Shown: positions 45,674 to 57,405 of the stretch, in pieces
Layout of the letters: every line of letters starts with the position of its first letter
How positions within the stretch are numbered: position 1 is the stretch's first letter
Assembly: GCA_021495925.1 (NCBI GenBank)
Contig: JAKEKT010000109.1
Coordinates: 50,282 to 114,281, forward strand
Length of the DNA: 64,000 nt
Direction of reading: 5' to 3'
Origin: Diplodia intermedia
Taxonomy: Eukaryota; Ascomycota; Dothideomycetes; Botryosphaeriales; Botryosphaeriaceae
Notes under the pieces: model-generated
What the model was told of the DNA's origin: nothing
The model's input: the letters and a program-made list of their open reading frames with translations, nothing else
Database searches by the model: none
Made by a program: the position numbers and the translations under genes

Positions 45674-48600
45674 ATGTCGACCCGCCAACGCCGGCCTTCG
45701 ACCAGTGCCCCACTTTCTGATCTACAGGGCCCCATTGGTCCTGGCTTCAGCAGGCCAAAGCACAAGAGAACGGCCACCGGTTTCGGCCCTTCCGAGATCA
45801 AAGCGGTTGAGGCCGCCATTCCTGAGCCGGCAAGACAGGCGTAAGGTCCCAATTGACTCTGTTGCGCGTGTAGGGCTGACGGTGCTGGTGCAGGTGGACC
45901 AAGAACGTGAGCCCCGCACCCCCGCCATCCGGAGCTTGCGGGACGCGGGAGCTGATGAACATGACTGCAGACGCCCAAGGGCTTTGAGACGACCGAAGAA
46001 TTCGAGGTCCGTTGGTCAGGCTGCGTATCCATTGCTTCCGGCGCTGACACGGCACAGAAAGAAGCTATCCGCCATATCGAGACGACCCTTGCCCGCTCTC
46101 TGTACAACTGCGATGACTTGTAAGATCACAATCATACAGAACACACGGTCGGGAGCTTATCCCATGCAGTGCTACCTATGCGGGCACGTCTCTGGCCTTC
46201 AGGGATCGCCTGATCCTCGACTGGAACAAGACGCAGCAGGAGCAGACCTGGGCCGATCAAAAGCGGATTTACTGTGCGGCATGTCTGGAGATCTGGGAGC
46301 GCAGATGCTGATGTGCGGGCAGATCTCTCCCTGGAATTTCTCATGGGCAGGGCACTTGACAATGCCATGCTCAACGTCGGGAAGAAGGATGTGGCAAAGC
46401 GTGAGTAGATCGCCATTTCCGCACTTCGGCCCAACTGACCACATCACCACAGAGGGCCTTGAGGATCTTGGCTTCCGCATCGAGGATGTGATCAGCCAGG
46501 AGCATGACGCTGCCCTTGGAAATGGCGGTCTCGGTCGTCTTGCCGCCTGCTTTCTCGATAGCATGGCTTCCCTGAACTATCCCGCCTGGGGCTATGGTCT
46601 GCGTTACCGATACGGTATCTTCAAGCAGGAGATCGTCGACGGATACCAAGTCGAGGTCCCCGACTATTGGCTTGACTTCAACCCGTGGGAGTTCTGCAGA
46701 CATGACGTTACAGTCGACATCCAGTTCTATGGCCAAGTCAACAAATACACGTAAGGTTGTGGATGCATGCATCTTCTCGCAAACGGCTGACCAGTAGGGT
46801 AGTGATGACAGTGGAAAGCAGCGGACGGTTTGGGAGGGCGGGGAAATCGTACAGGCCGTGGCATTTGATGTCCCAAGTAGGTGCTGCCACTGCATGCACG
46901 ACCAGGCTGCTTACGTGAGGAATAGTTCCTGGGTACAAGACCTCCACCACCAACAACCTTCGGCTGTGGGGTAGCAAGGCAGCTTCGGGCGAATTCGACT
47001 TCCAGAAATTCAACTCTGGTGAGTATGAAAGCTCGGTTGCCGACCAACAGCGTGCCGAGACTATTTCGGCCGTTCTGTACCCCAATGACAAGTATGTGCG
47101 CTCCGATCTTACACTGGCATGGCTCTAATGGTATGGCAGTCTGGACCGCGGCAAAGAGCTCCGCCTGAAGCAGCAATACTTCTGGTGCGCTGCATCTCTG
47201 TATGATATTGTCCGTCGCTTCAAGAAAACCAAGAGGGCTTGGAAGGACTTCCCCTCTCAGGTTGCCATCCAACTCAACGACACGCACCCGACCATGGCCA
47301 TTCCTGAGTTGCAGAGGATTCTTATTGATGTCGAAGGCCTGGACTGGGACGATGCTTGGGACATTGTCAGCAAGACCTTCGGTTACACCAACCACACCGT
47401 CCTTCCCGAGGCACTCGAGAAGTGGTCTGTCCCGCTTTTCCAGCACCTGTTGCCCCGTCACCTGCAAATCATCTACGACATCAACTTGCAATTCTTGCAG
47501 TATGTTGAGCGTACCTTCCCGAAGGAACGCGAAATGCTGGGGCGGGTGTCCATCATTGAGGAGTCGCAACCCAAGATGGTCCGCATGGCGTATCTCGCCG
47601 TCATTGGCTCTCACAAGGTCAACGGTGTCGCTGAGCTGCACTCGGATCTGATCAAGACGACAATTTTCAAGGACTTTGTTGCTATCTACGGCCCAGACAA
47701 GTTCACCAACGTTACCAACGGCATCACCCCACGTCGCTGGCTTCACCAGGCTAACCCTCGCCTGTCGGAGCTTATTGCTTCAAAGCTTGGCGGCTACGAG
47801 TATCTGAAGGATCTGACGCTCTTGCACAAGATCGAGGCATTTGTCGACGATGCCGACTTCCGCAAGGAATTCCAGGAAATCAAGTACGCCAACAAGGTCC
47901 GCCTTGCGAAGTACATCAAGGAGACTACTGGTGTCAGTGTCAACCCCAAAGCGCTCTTCGATGTGCAAGTCAAGCGTATCCACGAGTACAAGCGTCAGCA
48001 GCTGAACATCTTCGGTGTCATTCACCGCTACCTTGCCATCAAAAAGATGTCCCCAGAGCAGCGCCAGAAGCTTCAGCCGCGTGTCTCCATCTTTGGAGGA
48101 AAGGCGGCGCCTGGCTACTGGATGGCCAAGACTGTCATTCACTTGGTCTGCCAAGTTGGAAAGGTCGTCAACTCCGACCCCGATGTTGGAGATCTCCTCA
48201 AGGTTATCTTCTTGGAAGACTACAACGTCAGCAAGGCAGAGATCATCACCCCGGCCTCTGACATTAGCGAACACATCTCCACCGCCGGTACTGAGGCCAG
48301 TGGTACCAGCAACATGAAATTCGTTCTGAACGGTGGCCTGATCATCGGCACTTGTGACGGTGCCAATGTAAGTCCCCTTACCACTGACGCCACATGGTCT
48401 ATGCTAACCATCCCAACAGATCGAAATTACGCGCGAAGTAGGCGAAAGCAACATCTTCCTCTTCGGCAATCTGGCAGAAGATGTCGAGGACCTCCGCCAC
48501 GCGCACGTCTATGGTCAATACAAGCTCGACCCAGAGCTTGCAACAGTCTTCGATGCGATCAAGAGCGGAACATTCGGCGACCCTGGCTCGTTCTCTGCCC

Positions 48601-48827
48601 TTGTCAACGGCATCGTCGATCATGGTGACTATTACCTGGTCTCAGATGACTTCTCCTCGTACTGCAAGACACACGACCTCATCGACGAGTCATACCGCAA
48701 CCAGGACGAGTGGCTCACCAAGGCCATCACCAGTGTTGCCCGCATGGGCTTCTTCTCCAGTGATCGGTGCATCGATGAGTATGCTGAGTCGATCTGGAAC
48801 GTCGAGCCCCTGGTTCCGAAGAACTGA
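45674..48827 (+). CDS. GPH1: Glycogen phosphorylase
   Basis: Releases glucose 1-phosphate from glycogen using pyridoxal phosphate. I resolve 11 exons: 45674-45840, 45894-45906, 45971-46006, 46058-46119, 46170-46273, 46323-46400, 46453-46750, 46803-46876, 46926-47091, 47140-48367 and 48420-48827. The sum is 2634 nt, 877 residues, in frame throughout. The second exon is only 13 nt and the third 36 nt. Landmarks are the regulatory N-terminal tail with TATGFGPSEIKAVEA, LSLEFLMGRALDNAM, NGGLGRLAACFLDSMA, WEGGEIVQAVAFDVP, QLNDTHPTMAIPELQR, NGITPRRWL, KRIHEYKRQQLN, and EASGTSNMKFVLNGG, with the PLP lysine at K726. The intron-dense 5' third is the part most easily mis-annotated, since the unspliced frames contain stops. 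Confidence 0.95.
45894..45906 (+). other. 13-nt micro-exon of glycogen phosphorylase
   Basis: Encodes the end of an Ala codon plus Trp-Thr-Lys-Asn, between introns 45841-45893 and 45907-45970. Without it the frame hits a stop before the conserved GFETTEEFE block. Confidence 0.75.
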
Positions 48828-50345
48828 GCCGTGAGCCGCCTTCTTTTGGAGAACTTGTTAGTTCTGTAACTGGATGACCTGGCTTGGGTTGGTTGAGGCC
48901 TGGTGATTGGACAAGGCTCACTTGGTTTCTCGACGCTTTCAGATATGGCATGGGGTTTCCTTAGCTCTTGCGGCTCTTGTTATGGTTTCACGATCATTGA
49001 CGGTTATGGAATATTCTTCTTGCTCTTTGTGCTACTGCTAGCCCCTTTCCTTGTTTGTCAAGACGGCTTGGTCAGATAAGAGTCGTAGAACAGACTCAAA
49101 TTCAAAATGGTAATTCTTGGCCGGAAACTTGACACACTGGTGTTGTTTATGTCAGTGACTTACGATGGTTTTCTTTCGAAGTTTCATTTTTGGTACTAGT
49201 GATTGGAATTTTCTTTGAGGTGAAGTGTGAGCTTTGCCCCAAGATTTCAATGCTTTCCCGCTCATATCCTCCCAAGAAGCATCCAATTTTCTTCTAGTAC
49301 AAATCTTACAATAATACTTTCAATCGAGCAGATATTATACGCCGGTAAAGGAACGTTGAGTACCTTCGTGGGTATGCGAAGAAAGTGATCTTCTGTAGTT
49401 GACCTTCAACTGTGGTGGAAAACCATAAATACATTGATGTACAAAAACATCATAAAGGTAGTCTTCAACCGAAACCGAGCCACATTGAGTCGCTCTTCAA
49501 TTAAGAGTGCTAGTGTTGGAAAACGCGTTACACTCTCAATCCTATGCCTCCTTCTACTGATTCTTGGGTGCAATTTGATTGTAAAATTTTAGTTGTTAAA
49601 TCGACCGTTATATATAGTCTATTGTGCTCCCATGGGTATGTTCTAAGGAAGCAACGTGGGTATCGCCCTTGTTTGAAAAAGCATAGGTTGTCCATCCCCC
49701 AAACCGTTCATCTTTTTTGGTATCATTCACCAACGCCGAGCACTACCTTGATAACACTGTGCCAGAGAAGGTTTTAAATTACGTAGGCAATGCAATCCTA
49801 TGTCTGGTCGTGTTTGTACGGGTTCTAAATATTCAACGATAGTCATGGCTCAAAGAGGCTACGAGCAAAGATCATAAAGAGTTCTGAAAAGAAAGATATC
49901 CATATTGACCGAGTGACTGATCTTCAGTTTCGGTGTAAAGAAAAAATGGCTACATGGAGAGAAAAACACTTTCCAACCAAAAAAAACACGCCGTGAAGAA
50001 ACACAGCCGATTCAAACTCCTTTCCATGCCTAATGAAAATTCAATCGATGATACCATAACGCCTCTCCCCTGATGCTCTCGTTTCACACGCGGTCCTTTC
50101 GATCCATCCAGGATCGATTTCGATGGCAATAGTAAAGCTCTAGAATGACGCAAGGCGGATATGCGCGGGCGGGCCGACACTGTGCGTGGGGATTACGAGG
50201 TAGTATTTTTGGACAATGCTCAGACCAGACGAGCCAAGGCCTCAAAAAAGTAGATTTGGGGCGAAGAAGCCAAAGGACGAAGGGAGGGAAATGCTCCAAG
50301 GCACCGAATATTCCACGGTAACAAGTGGCCGCAAGAAGGTTGGCA
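48828..50345. other. AT-rich convergent intergenic region
   Basis: 1.5 kb between glycogen phosphorylase and the Vac1/Pep7-like gene. It is clearly richer in A and T than its surroundings (most of 49000-50060), with many TTT/AAA runs. A 77-codon frame at 49544-49777 has no recognisable features. No gene or transposon supported; a decayed repeat is possible. Confidence 0.5.
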
Positions 50346-52421
50346 TTACTTCGGCTGCTGCGGGAACATGTCCCCGGTGTATGCAGCCGCAAAATCCAGT
50401 TGGCTGAGTTGGCCGTTGATCTGGTCGATTTCCTTGCTCAGATCTTCAACGTTTTGCGCCAATGAACTGACTTCATCGAATTTGCGTCGGCGGTTGGCGT
50501 CGGCGATCATCTCCTGAACGAAGAACTTCTGCTCCTCCAGAACAATCAGTCGTTCCCGTAACTCCTTTTCTTCTGCTTCCATGGTTGAGATGGCACTGCT
50601 GCTACTGGCGACGCTGCTGTTTTCATTGTCGTTGTATTTGATTGCGGCAAGGGCGCCATTGGCACGTCCGTTTGGCTTTGCTTGGGCTCCATTCGGGGAA
50701 GCGTGCTTTAGAATCTTCGGTAATGACTTCAGAGGGAGCATGTGAAGGCTAAGGAAGTGGTACGCCTGTTGGTAGACAGCTTTTTGTAATCGAGCTTGTG
50801 TCGGCGATTCTGTAGCGAGGTCACGGATCCGGCGCGCCGCAGTATCATACTGAGCAAAAGCATCCATCAATCGTTTCCGGACCTTGGTCGCGTCTTGCAG
50901 CTGGGTGGGAGACGGAGGGTTTTCAGGGTCCCTGATCATTGGTTAGCCAGAGCCATGACATCTCAAGCCTGAGTAGTGCGTGCATACTGCAGAGCAGCAA
51001 GAAGCTTCTGAAATCTCGGAAGGAGCAGCCGGATTCCACGTTCAAATTGCACCAGATTCTCGTAAGAGCGCGCGTCGCGGGGTTTATTTGAAAGCTCTCG
51101 AGCAAAGTCGCTTTTGCTGAAAAGAGTATGCTTGCAATCTTGACACATTCGCACATCGACATTCACTTGGCTAGTTGGTTTCTCTGAGGATCTGTTAGCT
51201 GCTAAGAGGGATCAGTATCAGCCCTGCTTAGACCGCTACCGGCAACTTACGCGCTGCAACGCTCAGTCCGACCTCGGTGGAGCAACCGGTTTTAGGGTCA
51301 CCGCAAACCACGCGGCCGCACAGACGGCAATGGTGGCGCCTGAACGTGTAACTCGTGAATTCCTGCTGGCAGAACGGACACTGCAGTACATTCGCGTCAT
51401 CTTCCCAGGCAATTATGGATTGTTCCAACAGGCGTTGCTGTGCCTTGGCTCCGGAAAGCGGCCAGATCAGGCTTCCAGCGCCTGATTGCTGCTCAGGGGG
51501 CGGGGGATCTGCGAGAAGGTGGGTGAGCTTGGTGAGACGCTTTTCCAGACGCCCGACATCCAAATTGGCCTTGTCAACGTGCTTTGTGCGGATGGCGGTG
51601 AAAGCAGCGGTGTGGTTACGCTCTGCGCCGTTGTGGTCGTTGTAGCCTTCCCTGGACTTGTAGCACGTCTCACATACGCGGCACCAGATACCGCGCACCG
51701 GCTCATGCTGTGCGGACCGCGAGAGCTTCATCTGGTACATGGTATGCTCCTCACAGAACAGGCGGCCACACTTTCTGCAGTTGACGCTGCCGTTGGCGGC
51801 CCCCAGCCTATTCCCGCATATGGGCTCGCTGCAGGCGTCGGAGTAGGACGGGCGTTGCCAGTGAGTGCGCGAAACCAACTCCTCTGGATCCAGCGGGCGC
51901 GCCGCCTCTTGGTGGGTATGAACAGCGGCGGGGTGGGCAGGAGCAGGCAGGAAGGGCGAGTCGTTGGATTCGAAGACATCGAGGCCTTTCAGCTTCTGGT
52001 TCAGGACGGCCAGCGGCTGGAACTTCTTGGCCTTGACCATCTGGGTGCGGAACCAGGTCTGGATCTCGTCCTGCTCGACCTCCTCGAGGTTCTGGTGCAG
52101 GTCGTCCAGATGGCGGTTCAGCTGCAATAAGGTGACCATCTCCTCGTTGCAGATGGGGCACACGAGGCGCGAGCTGGCAGAGGCGGCGGTGACATTGTCC
52201 GAGTGGTCGAGATTGACGCGGGCGGTCAGGCTTTCGGGGTCGATGGTGGAGGCGGGCGAGACGGACGACTGCGAGGCGAGGGAGACGGAGCTTTCGGAAG
52301 GCGACAGCAGGCTGGAGTTGCGGTGGTGTTGGTGAGGACGGGGGTCGGCGGCGGGCGACAGCGCTTTCGCGCTGCCCAGGGTGCGTCCGCCGCCCAGCGA
52401 CCTGCCCGGGCGCGAGGTCAT
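50346..52421 (-). CDS. PEP7: FYVE-domain endosomal tether Vac1/Pep7
   Basis: The Rab5 effector (rabenosyn-5/Vac1 homologue) that links PI3P on endosomes to SNARE and Sec1 function in vacuolar sorting. Three exons, 52421-51251, 51198-50988 and 50931-50346, give about 655 residues. An N-terminal C2H2 finger (CPICNEE...H, about 88-109) is followed by a first FYVE-like zinc domain (CGRLFCEEH...WCRVCETCY) and a second FYVE with the PI3P-binding R(R)HHCRLCGR signature, which runs over the first intron into VDVRMCQDCKHTLF. The C-terminal third is helical, with a Rab-binding-type coiled coil (RERLIVLEEQKFFVQEMI). The second exon can start at 51198 or 51201 because TTAGCAG offers two acceptors. Its start lies about 440 bp from the divergent MET8 gene. 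Confidence 0.93.
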
Positions 52422-52863
52422 GATGGTGCTGAGCAGGGAGTCGCAGCGGGCGCGGTCAGCATGCTGGGCGCTGGTCGAGGCGGTGGTGCAGCTGGCGTGG
52501 GGCCTGACTAGCGCAGCCCGGCGGAGCAGTGAGGCGGCGCTGCACAGAGTGGCGGCTCTGCCCTCCACCGCGCTGGCGCTGCATTCCATCTCGCCAGCCC
52601 ACCGCCCTGGCAACCTTCCCTGCCGCAGCCCCTCGGAGCCGGGCCTGTTCCGCGGGCCATCGCAGGTGCGCGCTCGCGCCAGCTGCCTCGTCGATTCGGC
52701 CCCGACGCCGCGGTCGGCAACTTCGGCCGTCTGGGCAGACCCCCGGCTGTGGCTTGTGAGCGCTGATCTCATCATTCATGGATCTCTGAACTGCTTTCTC
52801 CGCGCCATCAGCACTGCACTTGTTTGCCCGCTCTCCACTCCCTCGACATACGATCGATTGGCC
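52422..52863. promoter_or_regulatory. Bidirectional promoter region, PEP7 / MET8
   Basis: 442 bases between two divergent starts, GC-rich with no clear TATA. Any shared regulatory element is not identifiable by eye. Confidence 0.5.
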
Positions 52864-53730
52864 ATGGCTACGCACTTCCCCGAGGTCCAGGGCGGAGGCT
52901 CGCTCATCCTTGCCTGGCAGGTGCGCAACAAGCGCATTCTGGTCGTCGGCGGCGGCGAGGTAGGCTCAAGCTCACTTTTGCGCCGTCCTTGCAGTGTTGA
53001 CGTTGACAAAAAGCCTAGGTCGCTGCTGGCCGCATCCTGAACGTTCTGAATGCCGACGCGAAAGTCACCGTAGTCTCGCCCGCCGACGGGCTGAACGACG
53101 AAGTAGCATACCGCATCGCCCAGAAGCAAGTCGACTATGTCGATCGCAAATTCGAGCCGTCGGACCTTGACGGCGTTGACATGGTCCTCACTGCCGTCGA
53201 CGATCCCGAGGCCTCGACCCAGATCTACAAGCTCTGCAAGGAGAGAAGGATAGCTGCAAACATTGCCGACGTGCCCCCCGAGTGCGACTTCTACTTCGGA
53301 AGCGTGCATCGCGATGGCCCGCTGCAGATAATGGTTAGCACCAACGGCAACGGACCTAGGCTGGCCAACATTGTGCGGAGGCAGATTGCGGCGACTCTGC
53401 CCCCCAACATTGGCGCTGCCATCCAGAAGGTTGGCCAGCTCCGGCGGAGGTTGAGGAGAATTGCACCACGCCAGGAGGAAGGCCCGAAGCGCATGCAGTG
53501 GTAAGTCTAACAAGGCATTGGCTGGGCAGACTCAAATACGCTGACTACCGTACAGGATGTCTAAGGTTTGCGAAAGTTGGAGCTTGGATGACTTGGTTGA
53601 GATGGACGAAGGCGATATGGAGAAGCTTTTGGGCTTCTACAAGCCCAATGCCGTCCCATCCTTCCAGGAGGTCCGATACGGCGAGCAGTCCAGCGCTGTG
53701 GGCTCTTTCGGCGCATTTGGCTGGTGGTGA
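52864..53730 (+). CDS. MET8: Siroheme synthase Met8 (precorrin-2 dehydrogenase/ferrochelatase)
   Basis: Converts precorrin-2 to sirohydrochlorin with NAD+ and inserts iron, making the siroheme cofactor of sulphite and nitrite reductases. Three exons, 52864-52959, 53019-53500 and 53556-53730, give 250 residues, near yeast Met8 length. The Rossmann motif RILVVGGGEVAAGRIL is split by the first intron. ADVPPECDFYFGSVHRDGPLQIMVSTNGNGPRLA is the characteristic Met8/CysG block, with the catalytic Asp in the ADVPPECDF region expected to serve both reactions. The C-terminal exon (MSKVCESWSLDDLVEMDE) matches the dimerisation tail of the family. Introns are 59 and 55 nt with normal ends. Confidence 0.94.
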
Positions 53731-54192
53731 GGAGGTGGAAGCATTGTAGAAGACGTGGGCTTGGCCTTTTGCTTTACGATTAGTGGATGGATAAGGTGTA
53801 GTCTACGCAAAGGTTACTTCGGGCAAGGCGTTAGGAGGCTATTTGTCATGAGTAGGATTGGTCGCACGGTTGACCTGTAAGGTGCTGGCGTCCATTTGCA
53901 CATGAATCGCCGGGGGATTTGTTTGGATGGCGTCAGCCATGCCTTGATATCCGCGGCATTAAATCCGGCAAGAATTATGCAATTGCTGCTATTTCACATG
54001 CAATCATCGAGACGTGTATTGGCGTGCAGGAGAGGGAGAGAAAGAGAGTTCCTGGCTCCGGGCGTGGGGAAGGCGTGACGGGAGGCTGCCTCAGGCGCTC
54101 CTAACGAAATGGGATTTGCGCTGAGCACCCACCTAGCTCGCGGATCCTCCCTCAAACTTTGACACAGCGCTGCAAACCCTTACCGGGCAACC
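53731..54192. other. Intergenic
   Basis: About 460 bases between two plus-strand genes. Nothing recognised. Confidence 0.5.
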
Positions 54193-56073
54193 ATGCTCCA
54201 CGGAGAGGAAGACCCGGATCTGACTGAGATCCGCTCCACAACCAAGGACAAGGTCGACTTCCACGACCCCCGCGCTGTGAGGTACGTTGTCGCGACGCGT
54301 CGTGGTCAGTGCATCGCCGGGTACCTAGATGAGCTGACGACGCCGCCCTGCAGACAGCTGACGGCCTCGCTGCTGAGACGAGACTTCGACCTCACCGTCG
54401 ACCTTCCGCCGGATAGGCTGTGTCCTCCCGTAAGCTGTGATCGACGTGAAGCGCGCGAGTGGTGACTGACCTCCGCGTTTCGTTGTCCAGACCTCCCGGT
54501 AAGTGCCGCTCTTCCTTCCCCTTCAGTCTCTCTCGCTGCTCGGTCCTGTCACTGCCCATGCTGCACCCGCTACACATTGCAACTGCACCCGGCCGGCGTC
54601 TGGCTATCCGGACCGCCGTTCGAAAGGGACCCGAGCATTCATCCTTGCCCGGTTGAAGGCAAATCAGCCCCTCGATTCTTCCAGAAGTTGCAACATACTG
54701 CCTTGGCCGTTCTTGTGCTTCGTTTGCGTCGAATTTCTCGCCCTTCGGAGGAGTGACCTCTGCCGAGACATATGATTACACCCATCACACCTCTCTGACA
54801 CAGATGTCCCTAGATATCTTTACGTCCGCTGGATCCAGGATTTAGTCGAATCAATCAATCCCTCTTACTACGATCGTTTTGATACCACAGCTGCCTCGCC
54901 GCCTCCGAACCCACATAAAGATCGGCAGGTGATAGGTTTAGATATGTACGTAACTTTGCCTCCGAAATCCTCAGTGTCCAATCTCACGCCCTTCTAGCGG
55001 CTGTGGAGCATCTTGCATATACACGCTCCTCGCGCTACGGACCCGGCCAAAATGGCGCATGAATGCCACCGACATAGATTTACTGAACTTTTCGCATGCG
55101 CTACGAAACGTCCAGGCGAACGGATTCTCGGCACGCTGCCATGTGATGAAAACAAAGCGGGATGGTCCGCTGATCCCACTAGCGGCACTTGAACTTGATC
55201 AGCTCGATTTCACCATCTGCAACCCCCCTTTCTTCTCTTCCATCGCCGACTGGAAAGCCTCAATCTCTGGAGAAGGAAAGGACAAGGGGCCAAACTCGGT
55301 CTGCACCGGTGCCGAGGTGGAGATGGTAACAGAAGGAGGCGATTTGGGGTTTGTGCTACGAATGGTCGAAGAGAGCTGCGTGCATAAGGAAAAGGTTGCG
55401 TGGTATACATCTATGCTGGGGAAGTTATCAAGCACCATCAAGCTCGTGGAGAAGTTGCGGGAGCTTGGTTGCAGGAACTGGGCGGTGTGCTGCCTAGGCG
55501 CACAACATAAAACCAGAAGATGGGCCGTTGGCTGGAGTTGGCGAGACCTACGGCCGAGAACGGTATGATTTTCTCGTGATCCTGTCTCAATCTGTTGGAC
55601 CGCTAATCATGGTACAGGAAATTGCTCGCCGGGATATGAACATCAAGCACATCCTTCCGTTGCCAACAGACTACAAGCTCCCCATCTCGGATGTGCCGAT
55701 GGAGCGCTTTGCCAAAGCAATTGACGAGACTATGCACAATCTGGCGCTTCAATGGAAGTGGAATGAGGAGCTACGCCTCGGCTATGGTAGAGCAACCAAG
55801 AATGTCTGGTCACGATCAGCGCGGAGGAAGAGGAAAAGGGAAGAGGGAGCGAAGCAGCCGACGAGCAATAAAGATGCGGAACTCAAGGACGAAAGTGATA
55901 GTGAGATCGCCCTGGGATTCGAAATAAGCGTTCAGACCGACGTGCTCCTGATCAGATGGGTCCAGGGGCAGGAACAGGTGCTATTCGAGAGTTTCTGCGG
56001 CATGATGAAGCAGACACTGCAGCCAATGCTTGCGAAGCCCCAGAAAGAAAGGAATATCAAAGAGGAACAATGA
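54193..56073 (+). CDS. METTL16-like RNA N6-adenosine methyltransferase
   Basis: A SAM-dependent methyltransferase of the METTL16/DUF890 family, which methylates U6 snRNA in other eukaryotes. Clear exons are 54193-54281, 54354-54429, 54804-54945, 54998-55562 and 55618-56073. The SAM-binding loop reads VIGLDIGCGASCIYTL, split by an intron; the catalytic motif is NPPF in DFTICNPPFFSS, and RDFDLTVDLPPDRLCPP is the family N-terminal signature. A basic patch (RSARRKRKREEG) lies in the C-terminal region. The join between 54429 and 54804 does not close with one GT-AG intron: exon 2 ends in phase 0 but the next exon needs phase 1. A micro-exon, a weak donor at 54437 (GTGATC) or a sequence error could explain it. 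The gene lies 136 bp from a convergent alpha/beta hydrolase. Confidence 0.85.
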
Positions 56074-56209
56074 AGCTGACACGCTGCCTTGCCGAGGACA
56101 GGGACTTGAAGAGAATCAGATTGTGATAACTTAATCGATAGATCTGCAGACTACGAAACAGGATCAACAGAAACCCAGCTTTGCAATGCCACCAATCTTT
56201 ACTCTCTTC

Positions 56210-57405
56210 TCACGAGGCCTCTTTCCTTCCAGTCTCCAAGAGCCATTCAACCCCATCCAGCGTGTCCCGGATCCATTTCTTGCTTGCCTGAAGCTGCGGG
56301 AAGAAAGTCCAGAAGCTGTGCGGCAACCCCGGGTACAGCTGCAGCTTCGTCGGCGTCTCGCACTCGGTCCTCAACTCCCGCTCGAACACCAGCCCCTCGT
56401 CCCTCAGCGGATCCAGCCCACATACCTGCACGTAGACCGGCGGCAACCCGGCACGGCTGACCGGTTGCTTCTCGCTGTACAAGTTGAACAGCGGCGAGTC
56501 GCGTTCCGGCGCGTAGGCGCCGAAGTAGGTATCGACGGCGGCACGGTCCAGCACGGGCGCGGCGGCGTTTTGGTCGAAGGATCGCAGCGAGGCGGCGTGG
56601 GCGGCCGGAGGGTCGTAGCTATTCAGGACGGGCGGGACCGAGAGGATGAGGCCTGTCAGCGGCGGTGAGAGGTGCGAGTCGCGTGCTAAAGTGCCGACGA
56701 CGGCGGAGAGGTTGGCCCCGGCGGAGATGCCGCCCACGAGGAAACCGGCGGTTGGGTTAGCGGCGGGGAGGGCGGGGGTGCCCGCGGTGGATGCAGCCTG
56801 GTCGGGGGGGTCGGTGGATGTTCAATGGAGAGACCAAAAGAAAAGGAGACAGATACAGAGACAAAAGCGAAGATAAGGACCCCTTACCCATTTGACAACA
56901 TCCCACGCGTCGTTCACGCCGGCCGGGAAGGGGTGCTCGGGCGCGAGCCGGTAATCGACGTTCACGACGACGCATTTCAGGGCCGCCGCCAGCTTCCGCG
57001 ACAGCAACTCTTCGTTCTCGAGTCCGCCGAGGCAGAAGCCGCCGCCGTGGAACAGGATGGCGAGGGGGTGGCCAGTACCACTTGGCGAATTGATGGGCTC
57101 GTAGATTCGCACGGGGATCTGGTACCCGTCACGGGCTGGGACGGCGGTATCGGAGATGGACAGCTCATCAAGGTGCGCGTAGCCCAGAAGTGCGGCGTTC
57201 ATGTCCAGCTTCGCAGCGGATAGGCGGGCGCGCAGGGCGGGGATGCCATCGCGGAGGGTGCCGGAGATGGGAGGCGGGGCGGGGACGGTCTGGAGGAGCT
57301 GGAGATGACTGTTAATATCTGCACTTTAGTAGCGCATCGTGTACGTACTTTTTCGAACTCCGGGTCTATCTGGGCGAGATGCGTCCAGTCTGCGGTCTCG
57401 GCCAT
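56210..57405 (-). CDS. Alpha/beta hydrolase fold-3, HSL/arylacetamide deacetylase type
   Basis: An esterase or lipase-like enzyme, 351 residues in three exons: 57405-57349, 57298-56888 and 56797-56210. The HGGG oxyanion motif is at 103-106; the nucleophile elbow is GISAGAN with Ser181; the catalytic Asp285 is in CGLDPLRDEG and His316 in LPHSFW, completing the triad. DYRLAPEHPFPAG is a family block. The usual elbow in this family is GDSAGG, so the Ile and final Ala-Asn are less common. There is no signal peptide, suggesting a cytosolic enzyme. The substrate is unknown; such enzymes often act on small esters and acylated metabolites. The gene converges on the METTL16-like gene. Confidence 0.92.
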
